64,000 nucleotides of DNA from Xanthomonas sp. AM6 (GCF_025665335.1 NZ_CP106869.1:832501-896500); one strand, 5' to 3'. Numbered from the stretch's first letter, positions 28,054 through 37,938 are shown. Notes: a model not told the origin generated them from the sequence alone. Numbers and translations: made by a program.

Positions 28054-28204
28054 GGGAATGGGGAGTGGGGAATGGGCAATCGAACGGCCCCTCCGCACAG
28101 ACATTGCCGGCTCCGCAGCCGCTACCTTGCCTGCGCCCCGGCCTGATCAAGCCGGGGATGCGCTGTTGCTTTCCGGTTCCCCCTTCCCGATTCCCCAATC
28201 CCGG
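28054..28204. repeat. family A imperfect inverted repeat
   Basis: GGGAATGGGGAGTGGGGAAT (28054 on) faces CCCTTCCCGATTCCCCAATC (about 28181-28204) across a ~105-nt loop. It fills most of the 169-nt gap between mreB and mreC and so lies inside the transcript. Confidence 0.75.
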
Positions 28205-28212
28205 CTTTAACT

Positions 28213-29352
28213 GTGCCTCCCTACGCCGGTCCTCCCGTCACTGCCCGCCCGGGCGAAGCCGCCAGCACGCCGCGCCTGCTGGCGTACCTGGCCCTGGCGG
28301 TGGTGCTGATCGTGCTCGACGCGCAGGCCGGCTGGCTGGCCCAGCTGCGCAGCCAGACCAACCTGCTGGTGCAGCCGCTGTGGGCGCTGGCCGGGCTGCC
28401 CGGCCGGCTCGGCTCGCAGGTGCAGGAGAACGCCGCCAGCCATGCGCAGCTGGTCAGGGAGAACCGCGCGCTGCGCAACGAGCTGCTGATCGCCAAGGCG
28501 CGCCTGACCCGGCTGCAGACCGCGGCGCTGGACAACGCGCAGCTGCGCGAGCTGCTCGGCGTGGCCGAGCGCCGCGGCCTGGACGTGCAGCTGGCGCCGA
28601 TCCTGGACATCGACCTGGACCCGACCCGGCAGCGCCTGGTGCTCGACGCCGGCAGCCGCGACGGCGTGCATGTCGGCCAGGCGGTGATCGACGCCGGCGG
28701 CCTGATGGGCCAGGTGATCGAGGTGACCCCGCTGCATTCCACCGTGCTGCTGCTGACCGACCCCGACCATGCGGTGCCGGTGACCGTGGCGCGCAACGGC
28801 GTGCGCCTGATCGTCTACGGCCGCGGCGATACCCTGCAGCTGCGCGACGTGCCGCTCAGCGCCGGGGTCGAGGTGGGCGACGAGATCGTCACCTCCGGCC
28901 TGGGCGGCCGCTTCCCGGCCGGCTTCCCGGTCGGCACCGTCTCGGCGCTGCGCCCGGACGACACCCACGCCTTCCTGGTCGGCGACCTGAAGCCGGCGGC
29001 GAAGCTGGACCGGGGGCGGGATGTGTTGCTGCTGCGACCTTCGGTCGCCGCAGCGGGATTGGGGATTGGGGATTCGGGATCGGGTAAAAGCGGCGCCAGC
29101 GGTGGCGGTGGCAATGCCCATGGGCCATCCACGGCGTCCGCCGCGCCCGAACAGCCGGCGTCCCACCCGAGCCCCAATCCCCAATCCCCGATCCCGGCCT
29201 CTCCGCGATCGGCCGCCTCCCAGCCTTCCGCGCGCCCCGCGACTGCTCCCGCGGCGTCCACCGCGCCCGCCGCCCCCCAACAGCCGGTGCCTTCCCCAAT
29301 CCCCACTCCCGACTCCCCAATCCCGGCGTCTCCGCAGGAGACGCAGCAATGA
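28213..29352 (+). CDS. mreC: rod shape-determining protein MreC with repeat-derived C-terminal tail
   Basis: 379 aa from a GTG (28213). Short cytoplasmic N-terminus, one membrane helix (about 22-38), a periplasmic coiled coil (ENRALRNELLIAKARLTRLQ) and the two beta domains of MreC (GVHVGQAVIDAGGLMGQV, VTSGLGGRFPAGFPVGTVS). The conserved protein ends near RDVLLLRPS (residue ~278). The last ~100 residues are low-complexity Pro/Ala/Ser-rich and are encoded by family A repeat arms (GLGIGDSGSG, PNPQSPIPASP, PSPIPTPDSPIPASP). MreC scaffolds PBP2-RodA in the elongasome. Overlaps mreD by 4 nt. Confidence 0.95.
   Translation: MPPYAGPPVTARPGEAASTPRLLAYLALAVVLIVLDAQAGWLAQLRSQTNLLVQPLWALAGLPGRLGSQVQENAASHAQLVRENRALRNELLIAKARLTRLQTAALDNAQLRELLGVAERRGLDVQLAPILDIDLDPTRQRLVLDAGSRDGVHVGQAVIDAGGLMGQVIEVTPLHSTVLLLTDPDHAVPVTVARNGVRLIVYGRGDTLQLRDVPLSAGVEVGDEIVTSGLGGRFPAGFPVGTVSALRPDDTHAFLVGDLKPAAKLDRGRDVLLLRPSVAAAGLGIGDSGSGKSGASGGGGNAHGPSTASAAPEQPASHPSPNPQSPIPASPRSAASQPSARPATAPAASTAPAAPQQPVPSPIPTPDSPIPASPQETQQ
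29055..29325. repeat. family A repeat arms inside mreC
   Basis: Three arms lie within the reading frame: GGGATTGGGGATTGGGGATT (29055 on), CCCCAATCCCCAATCCCCGA (about 29172) and CCCCAATCCCCACTCCCGAC (about 29294). The frame stays open through all of them. Confidence 0.9.
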
Positions 29353-29834
29353 GCCGCCCCCGCAGCAAAGGCTGGGTGCTGCCGGTCAGCGTGATCCTGG
29401 CGCTGGTGCTGGGCTTGCTGCCGTTGCCGCTGGTGCTGCAGCCGCTGCGCCCGTATTTCCTGGCGCTGGTGGTGGCGTACTGGGTGATCGAGACGCCGGA
29501 CAAGGTCGGGCTGGGCTTCGCCTTCGCCATCGGCGTGGTCGCCGACCTGCTGTACGGCGGGGTGCTCGGCGAGCAGGCGCTGCGGCTGGTGATCCTGGGC
29601 TTCATCCTGCAGCGCTTCCGCGCGCGCATCCGCTTCTTCCCGATGTCGCAGCAGGCCTTGTCGATCGGCGGGCTGCTCGTCAACGACCGCATCGTCGCCG
29701 CTGCCGTGCACCTGGCGGTGGGCGAGCCGCCGCTGCCGTGGAACTACTGGTGGGCGCCGCTGCTGGGCATGGCGCTGTGGCCGCCGCTGTTCGTGCTGCT
29801 GGACGCGCTGCGGCTGGGCCGGCGGAGCAAGTAG
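29349..29834 (+). CDS. mreD: rod shape-determining protein MreD
   Basis: 161 aa polytopic membrane protein with about five hydrophobic segments, typical MreD length. FAFAIGVVADLLYGGVLGEQ is the recognisable family core. Component of the elongasome membrane complex. Start overlaps the mreC stop (ATGA), and the gene ends 1 nt before the mrdA GTG. Confidence 0.95.
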   Translation: MSRPRSKGWVLPVSVILALVLGLLPLPLVLQPLRPYFLALVVAYWVIETPDKVGLGFAFAIGVVADLLYGGVLGEQALRLVILGFILQRFRARIRFFPMSQQALSIGGLLVNDRIVAAAVHLAVGEPPLPWNYWWAPLLGMALWPPLFVLLDALRLGRRSK

Positions 29835-29835
29835 C

Positions 29836-31896
29836 GTGGCCCTGACCACCCGCCGCACGCACAAGAACCCGCACGCCGAGGCCGAGCAGTTCCGGCGCCG
29901 CGCGGCGCTGGGCTTCCTCGGCGTGCTGGTCGCGCTGGTCGCGCTGGGCGCCTGGTACTTCAAGCTGCAGGTGCTGGACCACGACATCTACGCCACGCGC
30001 TCGGACGCCAACCGGATCAAGCCGCGGCCGGTGGTGCCCGGGCGCGGCATGATCTACGACCGCAACGGCCGCCTGCTGGCCGAGAACGTGCCCGCGTTCC
30101 GGCTCGACGTGACCCCTGACAAGGTCGCCGACATGGACGCGCTGCTGGCCGAGCTGGGCAAGGTCATCGCGCTGGCGCCGGAGGACATCGAACGCTTCCA
30201 GGCCGCGCGCAAGGCCAGCCGCAGCTTCCGCCCGATCACCCTGAAGCTGCGGGTCAGCGAGGAGGAGCGCGCGCGCTTCGCGGTGGACCGCTGGCGCTTC
30301 CCGGGCGTGGAACTGGAACCGTACCTGACCCGCCACTATCCCTACGGCGAGCTGTTCGCGCACGTCATCGGCTACGTCGGCCGCATCGACGAGAAGGACC
30401 TGGAGACGCTGGGCGAGGGCAACGCGGCGTTGACCCACATCGGCAAGTCCGGGCTGGAACGCTATTACGAAGAGGCGCTGCGCGGCAAGGTCGGCTACGA
30501 GCAGGTCGAGACCAACGTGCAGGGCCGCGCGATCCGCACCGTGGGCCGGGTGCCGGCGCAATCGGGCGCCGACCTGCGCCTGTCCATCGACGCCGACCTG
30601 CAGCGCGCGATGGTCGCCGCGTTCGGCGAGTACCAGGGCTCGGCGGTGGCGATCGACCCGCGCACCGGCGAGATCCTGGCGATGGTCAGCCTGCCGTCCT
30701 ACGACCCCAACCTGTTCGTCAACGGCATCTCGCATGCCGATTTCCAGGCGCTCAACGGCGACCTGTCGCGGCCGCAGTTCAACCGGCTGGTGCTGGGCGG
30801 GGTGGCGCCCGGCTCGACCATCAAGCCGTTCATGGGCCTGGCCGGGCTGGACAGCGGCACGCGCCGCCCGGAGGACAAGATCCTGTCCACCGGCATGTTC
30901 TACCTGCCCGGGGTCAGCCGCGGCTGGGGCGACTCGCACCGCGGCGGGCACGGCTGGACCGACCTGCGCAAGTCGATCTCGCAGTCGGTCAACACGTACT
31001 ACTACAAGCTGGCCATCGACATGGGCATCGGCAAGGTCGACCAGTACATGTCGCGCTACGGCTTCGGCGCGCCCACCGGCATCGACCTGATCGGCGAGAG
31101 CGGCGGCATCGTGCCGTCGCCGGCGTACAAGGCGAAAAGCCGCAAGGAGGCGTGGTACCCGGGCGACACGGTCAACATCGCCATCGGCCAGGGCGACTGG
31201 AAGGTGACCCCGCTGCAGCTGGTGCGCGCGGTGGCGGGCATCGCCGACGGCCAGCTGCGCACGCCGCACCTGGTGATGGCGCGGCGCGGCGCCTTCGACC
31301 AGCCGTGGACGCCGGTGCCGCTCGGCCCGGGCAAGCCGATCAGCGACAATCCCGGCAACCTGCAGGCGGTGCGCGAAGGCATGATGGACACCATGCGCCC
31401 GGGCGGCAGCGGCCATGCGATCGCGGTCAGCGCGCCGTACCAGATGGCCGGCAAGACCGGCACCGCGCAGGTGGTCAGCCGCAAGGGCACCGCCGCGGTG
31501 GATCCGCGCAGCCTGCCGATGCACCTGCGCCACCGCTCGCTGTTCGAAGGCTTCGCCCCGGCCGAGCAGCCGACCATCGCGCTGGCGATCGCGGTGGAGG
31601 GCGGCGGCTACGGCGCCAGCACCGCCGCGCCGATCGCGCGCAAGATCTTCGATGCCTGGCTGCTCGGCCGCCTGCCCGCCGGCATCGAGCCGCTGGACAG
31701 CCTGCGCGGCGCCACCGCGTTCGGCAGCCAGCTGTACTACGCCGAGGACCCGGGCTCGCGCGCCGCCGCCGACGCGGTGGCGCTGGCCGCCGGCGAGCTG
31801 CCGGTGCTGGTCGGCCCGGTCGCGGTGGATGCGGCCAGCGTGCCGTCGCCGGCCGCGCCGCCGCCGATCCCCGACGAGATCCCGGACGAACGATGA
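29836..31896 (+). CDS. mrdA: penicillin-binding protein 2 (elongasome transpeptidase)
   Basis: 686 aa, starting with GTG two nt after the mreD stop. One N-terminal membrane helix (about 26-47), then the dimerisation/pedestal domain and the transpeptidase domain with S327-T-I-K, S384-V-N386 and K540-T-G. Synthesises peptide cross-links during cell elongation together with RodA; the beta-lactam target also known as pbpA. The C-terminal ~60 residues after the transpeptidase are Ala/Pro-rich. Overlaps rodA by 4 nt. Confidence 0.97.
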   Translation: MALTTRRTHKNPHAEAEQFRRRAALGFLGVLVALVALGAWYFKLQVLDHDIYATRSDANRIKPRPVVPGRGMIYDRNGRLLAENVPAFRLDVTPDKVADMDALLAELGKVIALAPEDIERFQAARKASRSFRPITLKLRVSEEERARFAVDRWRFPGVELEPYLTRHYPYGELFAHVIGYVGRIDEKDLETLGEGNAALTHIGKSGLERYYEEALRGKVGYEQVETNVQGRAIRTVGRVPAQSGADLRLSIDADLQRAMVAAFGEYQGSAVAIDPRTGEILAMVSLPSYDPNLFVNGISHADFQALNGDLSRPQFNRLVLGGVAPGSTIKPFMGLAGLDSGTRRPEDKILSTGMFYLPGVSRGWGDSHRGGHGWTDLRKSISQSVNTYYYKLAIDMGIGKVDQYMSRYGFGAPTGIDLIGESGGIVPSPAYKAKSRKEAWYPGDTVNIAIGQGDWKVTPLQLVRAVAGIADGQLRTPHLVMARRGAFDQPWTPVPLGPGKPISDNPGNLQAVREGMMDTMRPGGSGHAIAVSAPYQMAGKTGTAQVVSRKGTAAVDPRSLPMHLRHRSLFEGFAPAEQPTIALAIAVEGGGYGASTAAPIARKIFDAWLLGRLPAGIEPLDSLRGATAFGSQLYYAEDPGSRAAADAVALAAGELPVLVGPVAVDAASVPSPAAPPPIPDEIPDER

Positions 31897-33011
31897 AGGA
31901 CTTCCTGCGCTGGCTGGCCGATCTCGGCGGCCGTTTCGCCCGCACCCTGGACTGGCCGCTGTGCCTGGCCCTGGGCGCGCTGATGGTGATCGGCCTGGCG
32001 GTGCTCAAGAGCGCCGGCGGCCAGACCGGCGGCAACCACCTGATGCTGGCGCAGGGCATCCGCTTCGCGATCGGCGCGGCGGCGATGTGGGGCCTGTCGC
32101 GGGTCTCGGCGCTGCGCCTGCGCGCCTGGACGCCGCTGATCTACGCGCTGTCGATGCTGCCGCTGCTGGCGGTGTTCGCGCTGGGCACCGGCAAGTACGG
32201 CCGGCAGTGGCTGGACCTGAAGGTGTTCTACCTGCAGCCGGCCGAGTTGCTGAAGATCAGCATGCCGATGATGGTGGCCTGGTACCTGCACCGCATGCCG
32301 CTGCCGCCGCGCGTGCCCACGGTGCTGGTCAGCGCGGTGATCATCGGCCTGCCGACCGCGCTGATCATGCTGCAGCCGGATTTCGGCACCGGCGTGCTGA
32401 TCGCCGCCAGCGGCGCCTTCGTGCTGCTGCTGGCGGGGCTGCCGTGGTGGTGGGTGGGCATCGCGGTCGGCGGCGTCGCCGCGGCCGCGCCGGTGGCCTG
32501 GCTGTGGCTGCTGCGGCCGTACCAGAAGGACCGGATCATGATGTTCCTCAATCCGGAGAACGATGCGCTCGGCGCCGGCTGGAACATCATCCAGTCCAAG
32601 ATCGCGATCGGCTCCGGCGGCCTGCACGGCAAGGGCTGGGGGCTGGGCTCGCAGTCGCACCTGAACTTCATTCCCGAGCAGACCACCGACTTCGCGTTCT
32701 CGGTGCTCAGCGAGGAATTCGGCTGGATCGGCGTGGCCACGGTGCTGACCCTGTACCTGGTGGTGATCGGGCGCTGCCTGTGGATCGCGGTGCAGGCGCG
32801 CGACACGTACTCGCGGTTGCTCGCCGGCGCCACCGGGCTGTCGTTCTTCGTCTACGTGCTGGTCAACGGCGGCATGATCTCCGGGCTGTTGCCGGTGGTC
32901 GGCGTGCCGATGCCGCTGATGAGCTACGGCGGCACCTCGGCGGTGTCGCTGCTGGCCGGGCTGGGCCTGGTGATGGCGGTCAAGGCGCACCGCCCGGTGC
33001 ACGGCTACTAG
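31893..33011 (+). CDS. rodA: peptidoglycan glycosyltransferase RodA
   Basis: 372 aa SEDS protein with about ten membrane segments. Signature elements include GRQWLDLKVFYLQPAELLKI, the catalytic-region loop with LQPDFGTG, and the C-terminal PLMSYGGTSAVS. Polymerises lipid II as the partner of PBP2. Its start overlaps the mrdA stop, completing the mre-mrd operon. No clear terminator follows. Confidence 0.97.
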   Translation: MKDFLRWLADLGGRFARTLDWPLCLALGALMVIGLAVLKSAGGQTGGNHLMLAQGIRFAIGAAAMWGLSRVSALRLRAWTPLIYALSMLPLLAVFALGTGKYGRQWLDLKVFYLQPAELLKISMPMMVAWYLHRMPLPPRVPTVLVSAVIIGLPTALIMLQPDFGTGVLIAASGAFVLLLAGLPWWWVGIAVGGVAAAAPVAWLWLLRPYQKDRIMMFLNPENDALGAGWNIIQSKIAIGSGGLHGKGWGLGSQSHLNFIPEQTTDFAFSVLSEEFGWIGVATVLTLYLVVIGRCLWIAVQARDTYSRLLAGATGLSFFVYVLVNGGMISGLLPVVGVPMPLMSYGGTSAVSLLAGLGLVMAVKAHRPVHGY

Positions 33012-33395
33012 TCTTCGCGCGCGGCTGTCCGCGTGCGCGCGTGCGTGGCGCGGTTGCCTGCGACCGCAGGTGTCGGCAGCCGGCGCGCGCTGGCTTAACC
33101 GCGAGCAAGCGCGGACGTGGCACCCGATTGCGGCGTATGTCGGCGCTGCGCACAATCCGCACCGATGCCACGCCGCGGTGCCGCTCGTTTCGGTCCGCCG
33201 CGCGCGCAGGACCCGTTCCGGGTGAGCCATGCGCGCGTCGACGCCGCCTGGCGCCCGCGTCCACCGAGGGAGCCTCGCGCAACGTCGATCCGGGCCTGGC
33301 CCGTGTCGTCCACCTGCGTCCGCCCGTTTGCGGCAGTCCCTTTCTTCTCTTGCTGGTTCCTGTCCGCTCGGCCGTGCCGGCATGGATGCGTGTTG
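33012..33395. other. intergenic region, nothing recognised
   Basis: 384 nt without a credible gene, repeat family member or terminator. The frame of the next gene is open back to 33117, but that part has no signal peptide or family similarity. Confidence 0.5.
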
Positions 33396-34733
33396 ATGAA
33401 ATTCCCGCGATCGTGGTTGCTGGCGTGCCTGCTGCTGGGTCTGCTCGGCTATGGCGTGGCGCATGTCTATTTCGCGCCGGGCATCGTGCATTGCTGCGGC
33501 TACGGCCGCGTGGCGCTGACCCAGCCGCCGGGGCCGGTGCGGGGCATGGTGATCCTGCTCGCCAGCGGCACGCCGGCGCAGCGGCGGGCGGCGGCCGCGC
33601 GCATCGCCGCCACCGGCGCGCTGGTGGCGGCGGTCGACGGCGATCGCTACCAGGCGCGGCTGCAGCGCGCCGGCCGCGGTTGCGGCCACGCCTGGCACGA
33701 TGCCGAGCAACTGAGCCGGCGCCTGCAGCGCGACCTGCGCGGCGAGCGCTATTTCCTGCCGATGCTGGCCGGGACCGGCGCCGGCGCGACCGTGGCCGAA
33801 CGCATCGTCGGCGATGCACCGGCTGCGACCCTGGGCGGCGCGATCGGCGTCGCACCGGCGCCGAGCGAGGTCTGCGCCGGCACCGCGCGCGCCGTCGCCG
33901 CGCAGGGCTTCGTCGATATCGCGGCGGCACCGGCGGACTCTGCGCCGGACACGGCGCTGGCCGCCCGCGTGGCCGCGCACCTGCACGCGCCGGCCAGCGG
34001 CGGCGCGCTCGACGACCTGCCGCTGACCGAACTGCCGGTGCGCACGCCGGGCGCGCCGCTGGCGATCGTGCTGTCCGGCGACGGCGGCTGGCGCGATATC
34101 GACAAGGGCATGGCCGAGGCCCTGCAGCATCGCGGCATCGCCGTGGTGGGCTGGGACAGCCTGCGCTATTTCTGGCATGCCAAGCCGCCGGCGCAGTCCA
34201 GCGCCGACCTGGGGCGGGTCATCGCCTACTACCGGCAGCGCTGGCATCCGCAGAAGATCCTGCTGGTCGGCTATTCCTTCGGCGCCACCGCGATGCCGTT
34301 CATGTACAACCGGCTGCCGCCGGCGCAGCGCGCGCAGGTCGGGCTGCTGGCGCTGTTCGGCGTCGACCACAAGGCCGATTTCCAGATCCGCGTGCGCAAC
34401 TGGCTGAACCTGGGCGATGCCGACGACGCCGAACCGGTGCTGCCGGAGATCGCGCGCATCGCGCCATCGCAGCTGCTGTGCGTCTACGGCGACCAGGAGA
34501 AGGACACGGTGTGCCCGGAACTGCGCGAGCGCGGCGTGCAGCTCGTCGCGCTGCACGGCGGCCACCATTTCGACCAGCGCCCGGCCGGCTTGGCGACGAT
34601 CGTCGAGACGCGCTGGCGGCAGCTCGCGGAGGAGGCACACGGCCCGATCGTCGCGCTCGACGCCGGGCGTTCCCGCGCGGCCGCGGTGCAGCCGGCGCCG
34701 CTGCGCACGTCGAGCGGGGCGCTTTCGCGCTGA
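33396..34733 (+). CDS. AcvB/VirJ family serine hydrolase-like protein
   Basis: 445 aa. The start at 33396 gives a clean signal sequence/anchor (MKFPRSWLLACLLLGLLGYG). The C-terminal half (about 220-425) is the VirJ domain: LSGDGGWRDIDKGMAE, GWDSLRYFW, nucleophile elbow GYSFGA and a C-terminal GGHHFD carrying the likely catalytic His. The N-terminal half is a degenerate second domain as in full-length AcvB. In Agrobacterium, AcvB is periplasmic and was reported to hydrolyse lysyl-phosphatidylglycerol; a similar membrane-lipid role is possible here, but no MprF-like synthase gene is adjacent. Stands alone between rodA and mltB. Confidence 0.85.
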   Translation: MKFPRSWLLACLLLGLLGYGVAHVYFAPGIVHCCGYGRVALTQPPGPVRGMVILLASGTPAQRRAAAARIAATGALVAAVDGDRYQARLQRAGRGCGHAWHDAEQLSRRLQRDLRGERYFLPMLAGTGAGATVAERIVGDAPAATLGGAIGVAPAPSEVCAGTARAVAAQGFVDIAAAPADSAPDTALAARVAAHLHAPASGGALDDLPLTELPVRTPGAPLAIVLSGDGGWRDIDKGMAEALQHRGIAVVGWDSLRYFWHAKPPAQSSADLGRVIAYYRQRWHPQKILLVGYSFGATAMPFMYNRLPPAQRAQVGLLALFGVDHKADFQIRVRNWLNLGDADDAEPVLPEIARIAPSQLLCVYGDQEKDTVCPELRERGVQLVALHGGHHFDQRPAGLATIVETRWRQLAEEAHGPIVALDAGRSRAAAVQPAPLRTSSGALSR

Positions 34734-35159
34734 TATCCGGCGCGGGCCGGTGCGGCGCCGGGCTGGACGGTGGCTTGCCGGCAGGGGCGGTCGTGGCGGC
34801 GCGCGATGCAGCGCGTGCCGCAGCGCCCATGTCTGCCCGGTCCGTCGTTTCCGGTGGTTGCGGGTAGCCATCGGCCTGCCGCCGAGAAACGCCGCGCTGG
34901 CCAGAGCGGCGTACGGGACGGCCGTGCACCACGTTTGCCAACCCACGGAGCACACGGTGGACATTGCCCGCGGCCAACGCAACGCCCGCGGCCTTGCGGT
35001 GCGACGGGGGAATGCCACCGGCACTGCCCGCGCCGCGCCGCCGCTGGCCGCCGGGATCAGCGCGGCATGAATACGCCAGTGCGCTTGACTCCAGGCAAAG
35101 TTCTTTTGTTTCATGGCGTTATTGGTGGAAATTCATCTGGACTCTGTTAACCTGCCGGC
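34734..35159. other. intergenic region before mltB
   Basis: 426 nt with no convincing gene. The final ~70 nt (from about 35090) are markedly AT-rich and presumably carry the mltB promoter; no well-matched -35/-10 pair stands out. Confidence 0.5.
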
Positions 35160-36308
35160 ATGATTCGACGCTCGCTGATTTGCCTGATCACGCTTGGCCT
35201 GGTCGCATGCGCGACCCAGCCCAAGGCTCCGACGCCGCCGCCGCAGGCCAATGCATTGCCGCAGTCGGCGCCGCCGCCGGCGACCCCGGTGCTGCCCGCC
35301 GGCACGGCGCCCGAGGCGGCGCCCGCGCCGCCGGTCGACCTGACCCCGGTGCCGTTCGAGATCGCGCGCGCCAACTTCATCCGCGACACCGCGGCCAAGT
35401 ACGGGCTGGACCCGGCGCAGATCGAGGCGACGCTGGCGCAGGCGCAGTTCAAGGATCCGATCGTGGCGGCGATGTCGCGCCCGGCCGAGCGGGTCAAGCC
35501 GTGGAACGAATACCGGCCGATGTTCATCAGCCAGGCGCGGATCGACGGCGGCCGCGCGTTCCTGGCCACGCACCGCGACGAGCTGATGCGGGTGCAGGCG
35601 CGCACCGGCGTGCCGGCCGAGATCATCGTCGCGATCATCGGCGTGGAGACCAGCTACGGCAAGAACGCCGGCAGCTACCGCGTGCTCGATGCGCTGTACA
35701 CGCTGGCGTTCCGCTATCCGCGCAGCGGCGATCCGGCCAAGCTCGAACGCGAGGTGCGCCGCGAACTGTTCTTCCGCGACGAACTCGGCCAGCTGTTCGC
35801 GCTCGGCCGCGAAGAGAACCTGGACGTCACCAAGCTGATCGGCAGCTACGCCGGCGCGATGGGCCTGGGCCAGTTCATGCCGTCCAGCTACCGCCAGTTC
35901 GCGGTCGACGGCGATGGCGACGGCAAGCGCAACCTGTTCACCGACTACGACGACGCGTTCTCCTCGATCGCCAACTACTTCGTCAAGAAGGGCGGCTGGG
36001 TGCGCGACGGCCTGGTCGCGGTGCCGGCCACGCTGCGCCCCGGCGCCGAGGAATTCAATCCCACCGACTGGACCCCGAACCATTCGCTGGCCGACCTGGC
36101 CGCGCGCGGCTACCAGCCCAGCGCGCCGGTCCCGGCCGGCGCCACCGCCACGCCGATCGCGCTCGACGACGGCAGCGCCGGCAAGCAGTACTGGCTGGGC
36201 TTCCAGAACTACTACGCGATCACCCGTTACAACATTTCCAAGATGTACGCGATGGCCGTGTACCAGTTGTCCCAGGCCATCGCCGGCAAGGAGTTACCCC
36301 CGGCATGA
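35160..36308 (+). CDS. mltB: membrane-bound lytic murein transglycosylase B
   Basis: 382 aa lipoprotein (lipobox LVAC). The catalytic Glu163 is in the family motif GVETSYGKNAGSYRVLDAL; AGAMGLGQFMPSSYRQFAVD and DAFSSIANYFVKKGGW are further MltB blocks. Cleaves glycan strands to 1,6-anhydroMurNAc products at the inner face of the outer membrane. A Pro/Ala-rich linker separates the lipid anchor from the enzyme. Overlaps rlpA by 4 nt. Confidence 0.95.
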   Translation: MIRRSLICLITLGLVACATQPKAPTPPPQANALPQSAPPPATPVLPAGTAPEAAPAPPVDLTPVPFEIARANFIRDTAAKYGLDPAQIEATLAQAQFKDPIVAAMSRPAERVKPWNEYRPMFISQARIDGGRAFLATHRDELMRVQARTGVPAEIIVAIIGVETSYGKNAGSYRVLDALYTLAFRYPRSGDPAKLEREVRRELFFRDELGQLFALGREENLDVTKLIGSYAGAMGLGQFMPSSYRQFAVDGDGDGKRNLFTDYDDAFSSIANYFVKKGGWVRDGLVAVPATLRPGAEEFNPTDWTPNHSLADLAARGYQPSAPVPAGATATPIALDDGSAGKQYWLGFQNYYAITRYNISKMYAMAVYQLSQAIAGKELPPA

Positions 36309-37753
36309 ACCCGAACGCGCTGCTCCGGATCGCCCCCGTCGTCGCACTGCTGGCGCTGGCCGCCTGCAGCAGCGCCCCGAAGAAGACCACCGGCGCCGCG
36401 GCCGCAGCGCCCGGGGTCAAGGTGGAAGGCCGCGGGCCGGCGCACGTCGCCACCGGCTGCCCGTCCACCTCGCCGTACGCACCGGCCAAGGAGGACCCGT
36501 CCACGCGCGGCAACTACACCGCCGGCGGCCTGTACGCGCCGGGGGTCAGCGACAGCACGCCCGACTACGTGCCCAACGTCGCCTGCATCCCCGAGCCGCT
36601 GGTCACCGACGAGCCGCGCTCGGCGATCGGCAACCGCTCGCCGTACATGGTGCTGGGCCGCGAATACAGGATCATCGACGACCCGCACCGCTACGTCGAA
36701 CGCGGCACCGCCTCGTACTACGGCAGCAAGTTCCACGGCCGGCTGACCTCCAACCGCGAGGTCTACGACATGTACGCGTTCACCGCCGCGCACAAGACCC
36801 TGCCGCTGCCGAGCTTCGCCCTGGTCACCAACCTGGACAACGGCGAATCGGTGGTGGTGCGGGTCAACGACCGCGGCCCGTTTCACGACGACCGGGTCAT
36901 CGACCTGAGCTATGCGGCGGCGGTCAAGCTCGGCATCACCGGCAAGGGCACCGGCCGGGTCGAAGTGCGCGGGCTGACCCCGGCCGACAACGGCAACCTG
37001 CTCGCCGCGCGCCGTGCCGGCAAGCAGGTCGCGACCGGCACCATGCTGGCCAGCGCGGCGCCGGGCGCCGGCACCGCCGCGCCGTCCGCCGCGGCGCGCC
37101 GCGCCACCGACATGGACAACCTGGTCAAGGCACTGCCGGCCAAGTCGGCCGCCGTCGCCGCGGCCAAGGCGCCGGCGCGCAGCGCGGCGGCGGCCGCGCC
37201 CACCGCTACCAGTGCCGCCGCGACCGCGGCGGCCTTGCCGGAAGGCGAGCGCTGGCGCTACCGCGTGCAGGCCGATGCCGACACCGCGGCCAATGCCGAC
37301 CATTTCGACGACTGGATGAAATCGCGCGGCGTGCGCGTGGCCACCGGCAAGCCGGCCAAGCTCGACACGCCGGCCAAGGCCGGAGCGAGCGTGGCCGCTG
37401 CGCCGCCGCGGCGCGCCACCGCGACGGCTGCGCCAGCTCCCAGCGTTGCGGCAGCCGTGACACCGGCCCCGGCCGCGCCGGCACCGCGCGCGCTCGCCGA
37501 CAACGCAGGCGCGCGCGGCCCGCTCGGCATCCTGCTGCAGGTGGCCAGTTTCGCCAGCCGCGAGAACGCCAACCGCGCGCTGTCGCAGCTGGCCTCGGCC
37601 GGCATCGCCGGCGCCAGCGTCAGCGACATCGTCTCCGGCGGGCGCACGCTGTGGCGGCTGCGGGTCGCGGCCGAGGACCATGGCCGCGCCGCGGAACTGG
37701 CCAGCCGCATCGCCGGCCTCGGTTTCGGGCGTCCGCAGATCGTCAAGGACTGA
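36305..37753 (+). CDS. rlpA: septal ring lytic transglycosylase RlpA
   Basis: 482 aa lipoprotein (LALAAC). The double-psi beta-barrel domain (about 135-230) has ERGTASYYGSKFHGRLTSN, the conserved ...RVNDRGPF catalytic-region Asp and RVIDLSYAAA. A ~170-residue Ala-rich linker follows and a SPOR domain closes the protein (about 405-480, LLQVASFASRENANRALSQL), which binds denuded glycans at the septum. Longer than E. coli RlpA because of the linker. Translationally coupled to mltB. Confidence 0.95.
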   Translation: MNPNALLRIAPVVALLALAACSSAPKKTTGAAAAAPGVKVEGRGPAHVATGCPSTSPYAPAKEDPSTRGNYTAGGLYAPGVSDSTPDYVPNVACIPEPLVTDEPRSAIGNRSPYMVLGREYRIIDDPHRYVERGTASYYGSKFHGRLTSNREVYDMYAFTAAHKTLPLPSFALVTNLDNGESVVVRVNDRGPFHDDRVIDLSYAAAVKLGITGKGTGRVEVRGLTPADNGNLLAARRAGKQVATGTMLASAAPGAGTAAPSAAARRATDMDNLVKALPAKSAAVAAAKAPARSAAAAAPTATSAAATAAALPEGERWRYRVQADADTAANADHFDDWMKSRGVRVATGKPAKLDTPAKAGASVAAAPPRRATATAAPAPSVAAAVTPAPAAPAPRALADNAGARGPLGILLQVASFASRENANRALSQLASAGIAGASVSDIVSGGRTLWRLRVAAEDHGRAAELASRIAGLGFGRPQIVKD

Positions 37754-37938
37754 GCGCGCGCGGATCGCACGCCACGCCGAGGCGTGCGCAGCGCTCGCTC
37801 GGTGTTTACCCGGCGCTCGGCCGCCGATCGCTTAACGCCGGCTCCTGCCTGCGCCGCCGCCGCGCCTGGCCAGGCGCCGGCTGGCCCTACAATGCCTCGT
37901 TTACCATCGGCCCTCGGGCCCGCCAGGAGTCGTGTTAG

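Noticed and set aside
33117-33395. Upstream extension of the AcvB/VirJ gene
   Set aside because: The extension lacks a signal peptide, is compositionally biased and has no family similarity; the start at 33396 begins a normal signal sequence.
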